Below are positions 35,601 through 50,600 of a DNA stretch of 64,000 nt, in pieces. The notes beneath the pieces are model-generated. The model did not search any database. It was not told the DNA's origin and saw only the letters and a program-made list of their open reading frames with translations. Source of the stretch: Corbicula japonica (lineage: Eukaryota > Mollusca > Bivalvia > Venerida > Cyrenidae); the NCBI GenBank assembly GCA_038501625.1, contig JAZAYU010000013.1, positions 7,564,001-7,628,000 of the forward strand, given 5' to 3'. Position numbers and translations under genes: made by a program. Each line of letters begins with the position of its first letter. Position 1 is the stretch's first letter.

Positions 35601-38600
35601 GGAAAGGGAGACAAATCTATGTAAGGAAAGTAACCTATGCATTTTCTTACTACCAATCATAGAATCATGGGTAGAAGGAGATTAGCAGATAACTTAAGTT
35701 CAGGAAACTGGTTCAGGAAACTAAAAATGATTAACTTAATTACTTAGGTTGTTTTTTTTACTTAACGTACCTGAGCTTGTATGTAGTTATCTTTATCTTG
35801 TAGCAGTTTGAGGTAAGTGTTGATAAAGTCTAGGTAATTCTTGGGTGTCACATAGTTAGCCCTCCTCAGCCGGGTCAAGAACTGCTTGCTGTATATACCC
35901 ACACTCGTGTGTACAAGAACAATGTGCTCAATTACATTATCTCTGTGGGCCTCCGCTATCAGCGGGTTCTGAAATGTTACACAAAATTTAGTCAGAAAAT
36001 ATTCACATCATTCAGCAGCTGACATTGCTTGGTATGTATGCAGGATAAAATTTAGCATCTAGTTTATTTGAAATAAACTACAAAGTCAACAATAAATATA
36101 TAAGAAAATATAAGATAAATATGGGGTCTTTCAACTTAAAATATCATCACAAACCACATTTAATCACATACACAGACACAGGAAAAAATAATGGGCATTA
36201 GTACAAATTAATGGGATGCAAAGGTATCATATGTTAAAAAATTCGAAGACACACACTTTATATTTTGCAGAAACCTACTAGGAACTTTACAACGCAACTT
36301 TGTGTTATTTTTATAAAGTATCTGGGTGATTCTACTGAAAGGCAAGAAGAAGAATGTGTGCGAATAACACTGTTGTGAATGGTAGCACAGCTTTCTAAGT
36401 ATATGCACATCTGTGCTATCTGATCAGAATCTACACATGTAACACAATGAATCTTAAAGCTTCTGAAAGTGTAGATCCTGATCAGATGGCATGGATGTAC
36501 TCTCTTCATTAACGGATAATAGCCATATCACATGGAGTAAAGGGGTATCATAGCCAAAATTCCAGTAGTTGTAGACCAATTGAAACAAACATGGCACCAC
36601 CCAATTGGAAGAGAATTAATAATAACCTTCATTATTAAGAAAATGACAAACGTGGAAGAGCATGTGCTCGAGTTATATAAAGAACATCTCTGATACTTAC
36701 ATCAGGAGAGATGAAGACACTGGCTACAGCATAAAGAGCCTGCTCTGGCCATGGGAAGAACCAGTCTATGTTTGCACAGTTCACCATACCTGAAAATATC
36801 ACATGTTGCACTTGCTGTATTATTAACCCTTTCCTCCATAGACAAACCTTTATTGCGTGGGCGAACAGTTAAGATCAAGATCACCCAGCACATCCATGCC
36901 GTCTAATCAGGATCTAAACTGTTCGCTTTTTTATTCATTAGGTTATTTCTGACCAAAATGGGACCAGTGCAGATCCTGATCAGACGTCACAGATGTTCCG
37001 GCTGATCTGAATCTACACTGGTGGCACATGCGTAAAAAGGTGTATATATGGAGGAAAGGGTTAACATAGTGACAAATTTCACAACCCAATGTTTAAGAAT
37101 TACAAAACTAAAAACATAATCCACCATAGTGCCCAACCACCTACCTGCCTGCTCTCAATATCATAATGTCCTGTCAAGCATCATGAAATGTAAGTATTTG
37201 TATATAAATATAGTCTACTATTGGTTAACACTATCTGCAATTTGGCAATCAACTATTAATTTTGGCAAAACACCCCTACAGAAAAGATATGTGGCTCAAA
37301 TTTATAACAAGGGAATTCTATTACATTCAATCAGAGGGTTAGAGGTTAACTGATAATTTGATATTTGTTGATTTTAACTCTTTACTGCATAGATACATCT
37401 TTATCGTTTAGGTGAACAGTACAGATCCAAAATTAGCCGGAACATACATGCCATCTATTCAGGATCTGCACTGTTTGCTTTTTGATTTACTAGTATTAAG
37501 TTATTTCTGACTAGAAAGCAAACAGATCAGATCCTTATCAGAAGGCACTACACTGTTTGCTCATGCAATAAAAGATGTATATTTGGAGAATATATGGAGG
37601 AAAGGATTAAGACAGTGCATTAGGCAATAGAAAAAAATATTTTAGATTCTCATTCCCGCCCGCCCCTGTCCAAAACTACCCGCCCCAAAAAAATTTATTG
37701 GTAAAAAAAATCGAAACATATTCTGTTCCGGACATAACGGGTTTTAGACCATCCTGAAATACCTTCTTAAGGTATTTCGTTAATAAAAATTAAAAATTAA
37801 AAAGTGCCCACCCGCCCCTTGTTTTCCCAAAATCCGGATGAGAATCTAATAATTTATTTTCTCTAGCCTTACCTGGGAAGTTTCTGCAGCGTGTACGTAG
37901 GGCATCTCCTACCGGGGACATAGCAAGGACGATGTGTAGATTGTTAGCACACTTGGTGACAAAGTACTGCCAGATACTCTCCCTAGCATGGCCTGCACCT
38001 GCATTCATTGCCTCCTGTCTTATCTAGTAACCAAATATATAACAGACTTGTAGTTCCTATAACTTGCAGTAACATTGTGGCTAACTAGGACGATTTTCTT
38101 AAGCTTTGCCCATTTGCCAATATTGCAAATAAGAATCTGTACTTTTTCTACCAGATAGTAAAGGTAATAGTATAAGGTCACTGTGACATTACAAAATAAT
38201 TTATAGTTTCCTTCTTTTTTCTAGAAAAAGCAGCAGGACATAATGTCGCAAATGTTATCTCATAATTTTGGGTTTAAGTATATTGTTTCATACAATAACA
38301 AGGATCCTTAACTTATCTTCAATTTAAATGAGGAAACAACAGGAAAACACTTTGTGCAACAAATACCTAAAATGCATTGCTATTTAATATTGAGAACACT
38401 ACACAATCATTTCACAACATTATAACATAGTGACTGAAGAAATACCAATTTGGTTTATATTAAAATTCTTCGATTCAATAGCACAATAATTTTAAACTGC
38501 TTCGACAACATAAGGTCACATGTTTACCTGTCTGTTTAACATTAGCTTAAAAATAAAGAGGCTAGTAAAATAATAAAACCTGAACAAAAATATTAAAATG

Positions 38601-41600
38601 ACATGACACTGTACACATATAGAAAGTTTTAAAGTAAGTCAGTTTTATTTAAGTAATGAATTTTGTTTATTTTTCAACAAGCATCTGAAATTGCATGTCA
38701 TCAAATAAACAAGTGTTTCTTATGAAAGTGATAAAGTATAACCTAAGTAAAGGAAACAAAAATCTGATAACTGCATACCGATCCAATAATGGTTTCCTTT
38801 TCATCATCTGGATAGAGGGCTGGTACAATACCAGAGGTCAACATGTTGTTGATATTCTCCAAAAATCCTGAAGTATAAAACTGCTATCAAATCTCTGTTA
38901 ACCTTTAACTTCATAGGTGAAAGCTCATATCCCATGTGCCACCTGTGTAGACCCACAGAAATGCAGTCTGATCATGATCTGCACTGTTTTGCACTTGTTC
39001 AGAAATAAACAAATGACCCTAAACAATGCTAAAAGCCACCAGTATAGATCCTTATGAGACTGCACAGATTGGCAGGCTTGTCTGGATTTACGCTGGTCAC
39101 ATGTGGATCACATGGAGTTATGGCTTAATTATCTAAGAAATGACCACAAAGTTTAATACATTTTCACCTCTATCAATGTATATTGTTTAAAGCCCCTTGA
39201 CCCATTTTAATTACAAATTTTTAGCTTGTTATGCAAATTATTTAAGATAACAAAGAGGGTATGAAGACTTATAATGTAACACGCTACAATAAAAAAAATT
39301 GTTTCTTACTTATTTTCAAATGTTCAATTTAAAATGTAAGTAAAAGTAAATATTTAAAGTTGCCAGACATATACCTTCCTCGGCCACATGTTGGTCAGTG
39401 AAGAGGAAGACCATCTTCTTGTTCTCGGTACCCAGCTTGTTGTACAAGATCTTGAGATCATCTCGGAACTGTTGCTCACCATACCCTCGACTCAGCTGAA
39501 TCTCAAACACCTCACACCCTGATGTGAATGCTGCCAGCTTACACAAGCTCTGTTTACCACTACCCCCCACACCAACTAACAGGGCATGGCCCTGATCCAT
39601 ACGGATAACACGACATATTCTAGTTAAATGTTCTAAAGCATCATCAAACAGTACAAGATTCATTGGGGTGTGGCTATCATTATATTCTTCAGCAATCTGA
39701 AAGTGAACAGGGAATTGTATTGTAAAATGACATTTAGGAAATCACTACTTTTAGCACACAAACATAATTAAGACCTTCTACTAATATCAAATAACACATT
39801 AATCAAATATGATTCTATCAGATCTAAAAAATAAAATCTATTTAAAAAAATAGTCTTAAGTCTTTTCTGAATAGATATAGCTTATAAACTTTGTTGGACA
39901 ATCCATGCAGTCTGATTGGAAGTTAATTGTTTATCTCTTGACAAGAAATTACATAATGAATCTAAAAGCAAACAATGTAGATCCTGACTGGGCTGCAGAA
40001 TCCATAATGTCTGCATGAATCTACAAAGTTTGCTATTTGGTGTGTCATCTAATTAAACAAAAAAAAAAGAACAAAAAAAACCCAAACCAACAACAACATT
40101 TGATTTTGACAGGAACATCCCAAATTCAAATGGGAGTCCTTTAAACAAATTTAGATGAGTTAAAGTTATATAAAAGACTGGGTTATCAGCTTTCCATGCC
40201 AACCAGCATACATTTGACAGAAAGTACTGATTATGTCTGGATGGTTTTGTCGAAGTGTATTGTAAACGTACCTCCTGGAAGAGAGCTTTAGCAGCATCAA
40301 AATCCTGGATATCCTCATAGAGGCGAGGCTCACTCTCCTCAAGAGCTGTACGGAAATCTCCAAATAGACAAGGATCACGCATAGCATACTCTGTCTGAGT
40401 CTTGAAATTCTCATCCAATAATTGCTTGATTTGTTCCTACAAAACATACAATGTGTCATCGATACATAAAATTACTCTTCAAATTTGAGGATTATGTGAT
40501 TTTGTGTGTATTATATAATTTGGTGAGCTTTTTATAAAAAAAACAGAAAGAAGGGATCATGAATTGCAGATAGACTAAACCAATATATTAACTACATGTA
40601 CAGTCATGTAGACTAAAACAAATTACGTTTTTGCAAAAATAATTGTTATAATTTATCAATTTTTATTTAAAAAAATAATAATTATTTTTTTACAGTATAA
40701 AGATTCTGAACTAAGAACGAAATTATCTAAATTTAAAATTTAATTTCATTAGTTGAATGCCAGAAAGGCAAATGAACAAAGAAGGCTGATGACCCCTTCT
40801 GGCTTTGAATAAATGAATTAAAAAACTTACACTGAGATAGTTCTTGTCTGTATCACTGATAAGCCTGTCACTGATCACGCGTAGACACTCGTTCCTCCAC
40901 ACTCGCACAAACTGCTCCACCTTGGTGAACCTGTCCGATGTGGTCAGACACATACCATGATAGATACGCGACAAATCACGCAGGTTGAAGATGTAATGGA
41001 ACTTGGAGGGAGTGGGCGGCAAGTCTTTGATTATTTTACTGGAATGAAAAAGTACAGTGCCATAGGTGCTCAATGTTGCCACAGTATGCTTCTATTTAAT
41101 AAACAGTTAATTCCAAATGGCAAATAACATGTCAGAGTTATTTCAAATTTCCTGAAACTCGAATGATATGTTTATTTTATGTTGTTTTTTTTTTCAGTGA
41201 ATTACTCAATTTTCTTCATGAATTAAAAGTGGTTATCAAAAGTTTAATAAAAACAGTAGATAATCTTTTGTATTTTCATTTCTTTCTTACTGGTACCTAT
41301 AAGTGGATAATATTCCAAATACAACATGTAGAAAATGGTTTCAGGTTTCAGTATATGACAATGTCAGCATATGTCTCTTTCGAAATCACACACTATGCAT
41401 TAAAAGCTAAAATACAAAGAGAATTTTTTATAGTGAAATATTATTAGAAATATTTTTCACTTCTCATGCCTAAATTATCTATTTTTCATGAGTGGCACTG
41501 ATGAAATATAAATTCTGGAACGGTTTAAATCTATTTTTATTTTACACTGGTTAAATAAGAATCTTTTATGAAATACAAAATAACTCTGTTACAACCAACT

Positions 41601-44600
41601 TTGTTAAACTTAGAAATAAAGTCACCATTATGCATATAATCTAACCTGTAGAGTGTCATGGTCATCTTGGTGATAGTCGACACAATGCCCTGAATGTCTG
41701 CAGAGAGAGCCTGGGCGTGTCCAGACAGGATGGAGTTGTAGATCTGGAACAAAGACTCGTCAGAGGGGAATGTCATGTTGAATACACAGAACAACGATAC
41801 AAATCTGGGATCCGTCTCATTCCTACCACCACCTGCTTTACCCATAGCAGCAAGATAACCAATATCTCTCATGTTCTTCCAGTTGAGATCTTTGCCTCTG
41901 TCATAACATCCACCACGCTCCAACAACAGCTTCAACAAGGCAATTGGCTGCTGTGTACCATATGTATCAACCTGAAATAGTGCACATTCATCATGTAGTA
42001 GGCTGTGCATATTAAAAGCAATTGTCAAGACAAAATTTTAAATATTAATTAAGTTTTACCAAATTCATTACAATTCTGGAAACATGATGCTTTTTTAAAA
42101 ACTTATTTTGAAATTATAAAACCAAATGCAACACCCTTCTGGAATTTAACTGCTTATTTTTGTTAAAGCAGTTAATACAAGTTTTACATTCAAGTTTAAA
42201 AAAGCATGACCACGAATAAATCAGGAATCTCATTTCAAATCTTATATCCTTACATAACCCTGATTAAGTCTGTCTTGGTCATGAAATTCTAATTTCAGGC
42301 CTGCTAGGTCATCTGTATGAGCTTTAAATCACCAATTCTGTGCCCAAGATCATAAACCAAGATTGCTAGGTCAGTTACCAGATAGCATGCTGATGTTTAC
42401 CTGAGGCATGTTCATATCATCTATGAAGATGAGAAGACGTTTGCCCGGTGGGGGACCATATGTATCCTTGGTTCTCTTCTCTACGTTAGCCTCCAAGTTA
42501 CGCTGTACATCCAGGGATGTTGTTCTACTGGAGAAGTTCATGTTTAACAGCAACTGAAAGCAGAAAATATATGAAAGTAAACACCTTCCAAAAGTCTGAT
42601 TAACAATTTACTCATCATATATGAATTTTATCACATGTGCAAATAATGTCAATTCAGATCAGCTGGCACATTTATGCTATCTGATCAGGATCTACACTGT
42701 TCCCTTCTTGGTCATAAAAGGTGCAAAACCATCAAATTAGGCAATATAAAACAGCGAAAATACATAAGTGAGACCAGTTAAATTGCAAACTTTGTTACAA
42801 ACTTAAAAGCACATAGTATACAATTACCTCTAATAATATACAGACAACAAATGTGACAAAAGAATTGATGGGATATCATAAAACATGTTTACAGTCTTAG
42901 TCTCTCGCAGTTCTTTGCCACAACCTTTAAAAATGTTATCAGCTTATTTAATAGTTACGTGTGATTCCTGATCCAGGGTACGGAGGAAGTTGGCAATTGT
43001 AGCTGTCTTGGAAGTACCAGTTTCTCCGATAAGAACAACTGGACGTTTGATACGTATCATCAATCCCAGAATCCATGTGGTTCTCACAGTGTCGACAGTC
43101 GGCACAAGGATCTCGTTATATTTCTTCTCAGGGTGATGGACATACTTTGGCACGAGTTTGGTCCATGGTATCCACTTCTTCTGCTCCATGTCAAAGAAAT
43201 ACTCGTACAGAGTCGAGTGAGTGGTTGGTAACTCCCCTGTAAAACATCAATCACTTCATAAACTCTCCTTTATACAAAAGAATTTTTCAAATTCAAAATT
43301 GAAATCTTTCAAAGCTGCAGCTTTATTCTATCTTTGCAAGATTTGAAGCAATAAACTTAATGTAAAATGCTGTTTTCCCTTTACTCCATCAATATGACTA
43401 TGGGTAGAATCTAGTTTAGTGGACCCCGGATGTTCAAAAACAGAAAAAGCCTAGCTGCGTTTGAGCGAGACTAAGCGAGAGGGGGCAGTGGCCCACATTT
43501 AAATTTGTAATTACTGAAATTTGTTTGGCACACGATTTACCAGAATTTTCTCACAAGCAATGCACTTAAATAAAATGTTTGGATATTGGGTCCCCTAAAC
43601 TAGATGTTTCCCTATGACTATTATCCTAGGAACAACCACTGTAGATCCAGATCAGCTGTTAAACTTGTGCTGACTGATCCCGATCTTAATGGGTTGCATA
43701 TGTAATGTAAGGTTTTCCATGAGGGACATGGTTTGAATATATGACTTCTTGGATATTGTGTGTTCTAGCAAAGTGATTGATTTTGAGTGCCCAGTGAACT
43801 ATTTAAAAGACAAATCTTTTAACTATCATGACCCATAACTTAACAGACAGCTAAGTTAAAGAAAAACACATAAAGAAAACTAAAAACATTTGTGGCTGCT
43901 TACATTTTACTATTGAGACTTGTTTCATGAACAGAGGTCGTTTTTAAACCCGCATTAATTCCAACATTATGTTTTCCAGTATGTAATGAATTTTAACTCC
44001 ATTTAAAATTAAGTGTATAATATCAAAAACCTGGTTAACCTACCAAGTCCCGCTAGAGTTTTATCATCATCTGTTATGTTGGACATGGCTGCCAGACTCT
44101 TAATCTGTGCATCAAACTTGATGCGACCATCTTCAAGGAGGCCAGCACCAATGGACCAGATCAGTGACTGGATAAACACTGCCTCCAGTTCATCTGCTTC
44201 CTGTAGCTCCTTTACCAGAATAGAATCCAGCATATGGGACAGCTGGGTCACCTGTGCACAATATTGCAAAATAAGGAAATCAGTACATTCTTACAAGATG
44301 AGTTTTGTTATGACAGCTGCATCACTATTCTGAACAAATAATTCATAAACATAACACATACAGTTTATATCCCATGTGTGAACAGTGTAGATCATATCAT
44401 CTGTCTAGTCCTATCTGGATCTACACTATTTGTTTTTTACTGAGAAGTGTAGATCTGGATCAGATTTCATGAATGTGCAGGCTGATGTTGATCTAAACTG
44501 GGGATATAAGTCACATCACACTGAGTAAAGAGTTAACAAATACTTTCAATTCCAGTAAGACCTGCCGAGTCATTTTCAAGTACACCAAGGAGAACACTGG

Positions 44601-47600
44601 TTTAAATGAAGGAAGTTTTATATGAAACAAAGAAAGAGACCAGTTATAAAAGAAGGGAGACTGATTTAATCACATGCAAATTAGATGCATGTTTAGGATG
44701 ACTTCACTGCTAAAACTGTTGGCATAATGCGAGTGATATCATTAAGATAAGAGGGAGTCGGAGAGCTTCTACTTTGAAACCACTTTAGAATATGGTAATA
44801 TGAAGTAGACATACCATGTTAAGGTTGGTGAGAGGGATGATTGTCTTCATCTTCTCGCCCTGTCTGCCATCCATGATTCCCTCGACCACCATGTCAATCA
44901 ATATAGGTACATACTTCTCATACAATCTCTGCAGGTTGTCCTTCTCTACCTTACTGGTGCGAGAGTTCACCCACTTGGTCCAGAATGGAGCATATCCCAG
45001 GTTCTTTGGATCTACGTACACCATACCACAGCGGGATACTGTGGCAGGGGATGCATACTGCAGGTCAAACACCTTCAAAAAATAAAAACATAATTTTAGT
45101 TTGACTCAATCATACAATATGCATTGGAATAAGAGAACAGGAAAAAAAAAATTATGTGAGCAAAGCTGTTCAAATGAAATGTTAGAGGAAGAATGTTATC
45201 TGGATTAATTGTGGGGGCCTCTACATAAACAGATTTCGGAAAGAGCCTTAGAAAACATTATAGTGCAAAAATGGTACAACTCCTTATTTTAATGATACTT
45301 TTACTGGGTTTTTGCACTCGGGTACAAATATTACACCAGACTGAGGCTTCTGTTTAAATGGCTGGTGAGAAAAAATTTGCCACTTACCTCAAACAACATA
45401 GCACAGTGTTTCTGGAGACGGATTCTTTCACCGTTAGCCAGGGTCATGAGACGATTATCATCCATGACAGAGTTCATGTTCTCCACCCACAATGCATCTA
45501 CATCTCCATCATACACAATGTATTTCTTCTCGTTCTTGTCTGTAGGCTTGTTGATTTCACGGAAAATGTTGGACAGAAGACCGTCCGTCCAGTCACGAGT
45601 CACTGGATCTAAGATACCATACAGTTCTATCACACTACGGTCCTTAGGGTTGATTGTGTACAGTTTAGTGGTAGTTCCAAGCCTGCAATGTTAGAGAATG
45701 GTTTGACATTGGTATAAAAAAATAAGGACACAAGATCATAAACCTGGGATTGGAGACCAGTCAAATCTGAAGCATCTGATTGGCAGAAATGGGGACTGGT
45801 TTTCAGTTTTAGTTTTCTGGGCATAGGCACCAGACATACTGCTATATTGTAAGAATCAGTATGCCATACCACCATATTTGTACTGGTCTGATGAAAATTA
45901 CCATTAGAAGTAGTAACTGATCAGGTATACAAGAAATGTAAGGTCAGTTAACTACAGTCCAAACATATTAACCAGGTACTTATCAACTGAAAACCTTTTT
46001 TTTTTCATTTTGAAATCATCTAAGCCTCATCACGAGATCTCTTTTCTACCTTCTAATAAACTGTTGTTAAATATTGAAAATGCAATGTCATCTGTCCAAT
46101 TTGTGAAATTATTTCTTGGAATAGTTCAAGATCCTGAAGACACATTTGTCTCATAATCTGTTTGACGTTTTTTGCAATAACAAATATTTAGAAAAGTATA
46201 GAAACTAACCTGGTTTGAGCCTGAGCCAGGGTGTTGATGACAACAGACTTGCCTCCACCAGTTGGACCAACTATCATAGTTGTGTGACGGGTCATCATAG
46301 TTTCATACATCTGTACGACCTTGTCAACCTGTGTAAGGAGATAATGAGGTCAGAAGCAAGGAGGCAAATGTCAACTCTAAAAACACCTGTATGAGCTAAT
46401 TTCAGAACAAAATCTATCTAAAAACACCTGTATGAGCTAATTTCAGAACAAAATCTATCAGAAAGTATAGTTGTGTAAAACGAGAATGTGTCCTTGGACA
46501 CCGATAACCCCACTGCTTCAACAACATTTTGTAACAAAGGGCCATAACACTAGTAAAAATGCTTGCAGGAAAAAATCTTTTCTTTATGATCATCTACACA
46601 TCCTGTTTGATCATCTTTGCTTGTTTGAAAGAAATCTGCCAAACAGTTATTGAATTGATGCCACAAGATTTGGGAGACGTATGAACGGACGGGCGTACAG
46701 ACGAACAAGTGCAACTTTACATGCCTCTCACTTCGTGGGGGCATAATTGACAGTATACTCAATGTGTAGAATGCAAAAGAATCAAAGCATTCTGGAATGC
46801 AACATTTAGAACATTGGTTGATCTACTTCAGTCTGCTATAGAAGTAGTGCTAATTACTGATGGCTGTCTCTGTCACTGGGTCAGTCTGCCTCTCCCTCTC
46901 TGTTCCATACCTGTACTGGTAACACAACATATCCATTCTCCTCCAGTATGGCTTCTACAGCATCATTGAAGTTGGGGTAGCGTACACGTGGACAGTCCAG
47001 TCCCGGGAACAAGTCTCCAATGAGACCCAAGAATAATGGTACATCTTCAAATACAAACTTGGGCAGGTTCATGTCTCTCAGGGCTCTCATCAACACCACA
47101 TCCTGTATACATAATGTACAATATTACAACTTTTGTCAACATTAAAACATAAGTACAGTTAAACCTGGTTCATTGGTACTCTCATTTAGCAGGCAGTATA
47201 TAAAAGTCTGTACAATTATACTTTTTCATAAATCAAACCACCAAGTGCAAGTAAAGGAGCCGTTTTTTTAAACTTCCTTGACTAGCTGCTGAAGGCAGAT
47301 CAAGTTGGATAAACCAAGTTGGTTTGTTAAACACTTTGTAAATGAAGGAAACATATAACCATTGAACTTATTCTTGCAGATATCGAGTGCTCAAATTTAA
47401 GTGCAGAAAATGTTGGCAAAATTCTTGCAAGTCAGGCAGACCTTTATGTTACCAGTCAGGCAGGCCTTTATGTTACTATTCTGCAACCATAAGTACACAT
47501 TAAAGACAAAGTAAAGCTAAATCATAGTTAAGCTTTAAAGTATAATAAAGTTAAAAGTGTATACAAACCTCGTCTAAGCCTGGAGAACCTCTCTTGAGTT

Positions 47601-50600
47601 CACCAGCCATCACAAGGACAGACTTGAGAGCTCTCAGACCAAAGTCATAGTGATACTGTTTGGACAGCTGCTCCTTGGCCAGCTTGTACAGCACTGTCAT
47701 CTTCTTGGCCAGAATCTGTTGATAAAACCAGTATTTGAAAGAAAGAGGGCCTAATACACAGCAGTTACACATTTAAGCAATATCAACTTTAAAGCAGTAA
47801 CAACAGGAGGACTGAAACACCTATCATTAACATTTTTCATATCACATCATATTTCAGAATAATAACTAAGCAATTTATACAAACAAAAAACCTCTAACAT
47901 TGAAACTTATAAATTTGTCCTTTCAGAAACTACAATCACTGATACTGTCAACAGAAGACAATATATCTTTATCCTTAAATGTGAAAAAGGAAGGTTTATG
48001 AGTAAATATATTTTTAAAAAAGTTCAGAAAACAACTCTCACATGTTTATTAGGGTAATTCTGAAAAACAAAGAGGACATTTTCTGCACAATGAAGATAAA
48101 GTATAATAAATTTGTGAATTATAATACCTTTGCAAGAAGGAATCCTTCAGAGAACAACATGATCTCACAGATCTGCTGTAGATCTGGAACAATGACGACC
48201 ACCGGACGGAACAAAGCTTTAACAGACTCCGGAAGCTCAGTACGGCCAGCGTAACCTGGGTTCATAGTGATGAAGATACCCACTCTCAAGTCAATGTTAA
48301 TCTCTACTCCCTCAAACTGAAAATCAAAATATACAATGCTGAAAATATTTCTCATCAGACACTGATAAATATTATTCTAAAATCTGTTTTAAAGATGCTA
48401 ATGCCATAACAGTCAGAATCTGTGCCATCTGATCAGGATCTAAACTGTTCGCTTTTTGATTCATTAGGTTATTTCAGATCAAAATGCGACCAGTGCAGAT
48501 CCTGATCAGACGGCACAAATTTGCTGGCTGATCTGGATCTACACTGGACACACATGCGTAAAAATGTGTATACATGGAGGAAAGGGTTAATACTGTGTAC
48601 TCAGTACTTACCAAGAACCTCTTGAGCTTGAGCATGAGAGCATTCTGGATGGTCTTCAGCTGTGTGGAGATGACAGACAGTACGGAGACGTCAATACGGT
48701 TAAACTCATCAAAACAACCCCAGGCACCACACTGACACAGACCCGAGTAGATCTTTCCTACAGCCTGAAATATGCAATCATGTTTAATAGATAGGAAAAC
48801 ACAAATAAATGTACAATACCTTCCTTTGATGACTGATTCAAGTAGCAGTGTTAAAGCTTATGAATAAAAAGTGCCATTTGCAAGTCATAAAATATTTCTG
48901 AATTACCTACTACAATAAACAGTACAACTGATGAGAAGGCATAAAATCACAATTCCAAGTAATGAACAGTGGATAAGAATGAGAAAATAACATGATGACT
49001 ATAGTTTAAACATCATTTAAGATTAGCCAGACCAGTTTTCTCCAGGTGTCAACTCTCTGGTAACCCATCAATCTTGCCCATAGTGCTCTTTGTAATACAT
49101 GTATTTTCTTTATGTTCAATGTCAGATTTGATATCAATTATTGAGTAACAGTAAAACAGAAACATTAAAACAGTCTATGATAAAGAAGTAAGAGTATACC
49201 TTGTAATCCATACCCTCTCCACAGTTGGTGACAACACAGAGAAGACCCAGGGCCTTGGCGAGATCCTTCACTGTCTCTGTCTTACCAGTACCAGCAGGGC
49301 CGGCTGGGGCACCACCCAGCTTCATAGATAACGCCTACAGCAAGAAATAGCAACATCAAAACCTTAGGAGAAATCCTCTCCTGTATGTAATATCAAAACA
49401 TAATGACCCTCAGATCTCTGTATAAATTGTGAGCATATAAGAATATTCGAGTCAGTGGCAGTCACTGGTTTGTTGGGTACACACTTTCATCTAATATTCT
49501 TTCTATCATGCTATTTTTCAAATACTTTGTAATTTGAAGAACATGGAATATTCCTTGTCTTTTAACCATTTACTATTGATATGGCCTATATCCCATGTGG
49601 AACCAGACTATATCCAGATCCAGATCAGCCAGCACACCCATGCACACTGCTTGCATCTTGGTTAGAAATAATGAATGTAAAAGCAACCAGTTTAGATCTT
49701 GATCATACTGCATGGATGTGCAGGTTGACCTGGATCTATATAATAACAACTTGCCATGTCCAAAGAGTGTTCTAAAAACATTTAAAAGCTGTACAATGAT
49801 GCATTACTTAAAGTGTACCTGTGTGAGAGTTAGGTAGATTCTATCGGTGAGGGGTGTGATCACAAGACGTCCATTCAGACCCATGTACTCATACCCGTAA
49901 CCAAACTCTCCAGTGCACTGTCGCACAATCAGTTCATCTGGCTCCTTGATCCAGTAAAATCTCAACTGTGACTCCCATTCAAACTCATTGGCATCCATTA
50001 TACTGTAAATACACAAAAAGTATTCAATTTAAACAAATCCTCCACCCCAAATTTGATTAACCAAGGCTGTTAAATCTATTACTGTCACAAATTTTTACAC
50101 AGTTTTAAAAAAGAGATGAAATGTTATTATTGAACCAAAACATATGTTAATCCTTGGCGACAGAACTTCAAAACCAGAAGTATGTTAACCTTTAACTCCA
50201 TATATACATGAAAAAAAATGAACAGTGTAGATCCTGATCAGATGGCACACATGCACCAGAGGATTTGGATTTACACTGTTCACCAATGCAATGAAAGTTG
50301 TATCTATGGAGTAATGCATTAAAGTGACTTATGAGTAAATTGTTTCCTTTCTTAATTAATCCCAACAGAAGCTGCTTTAAGTATTATCATAAGATAACAA
50401 TTGACTTCTTAGCCTAGTTTTCAAAAGTGAAATGACTGACCTGTCTCTGACAAAGCTATCAATGATGTCCCTGGCATGTACGTCAATGATTAGCACAGAG
50501 TTGAACTTGGCTCTGTCATTCTTGGAAAGTGGGGAACGGATCTAAAACCAAGATAATATTTCATTATTCAATGCTCTTAAGCTTAACTGGAAGATTTTGG

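Noticed and set aside
42340..42390. Another CCAAT-palindrome copy
   Set aside because: Only GTGCCCAAGATCATAAACC matches the family B end; the rest does not, so it was not annotated.
44013..44333. Plus-strand open frames over DNAH10 exons (44013-44333, 45365-45694, 24655-24990, 52694-53023)
   Set aside because: They are antisense to well-supported exons and have no domain of their own; the openness follows from the coding strand.
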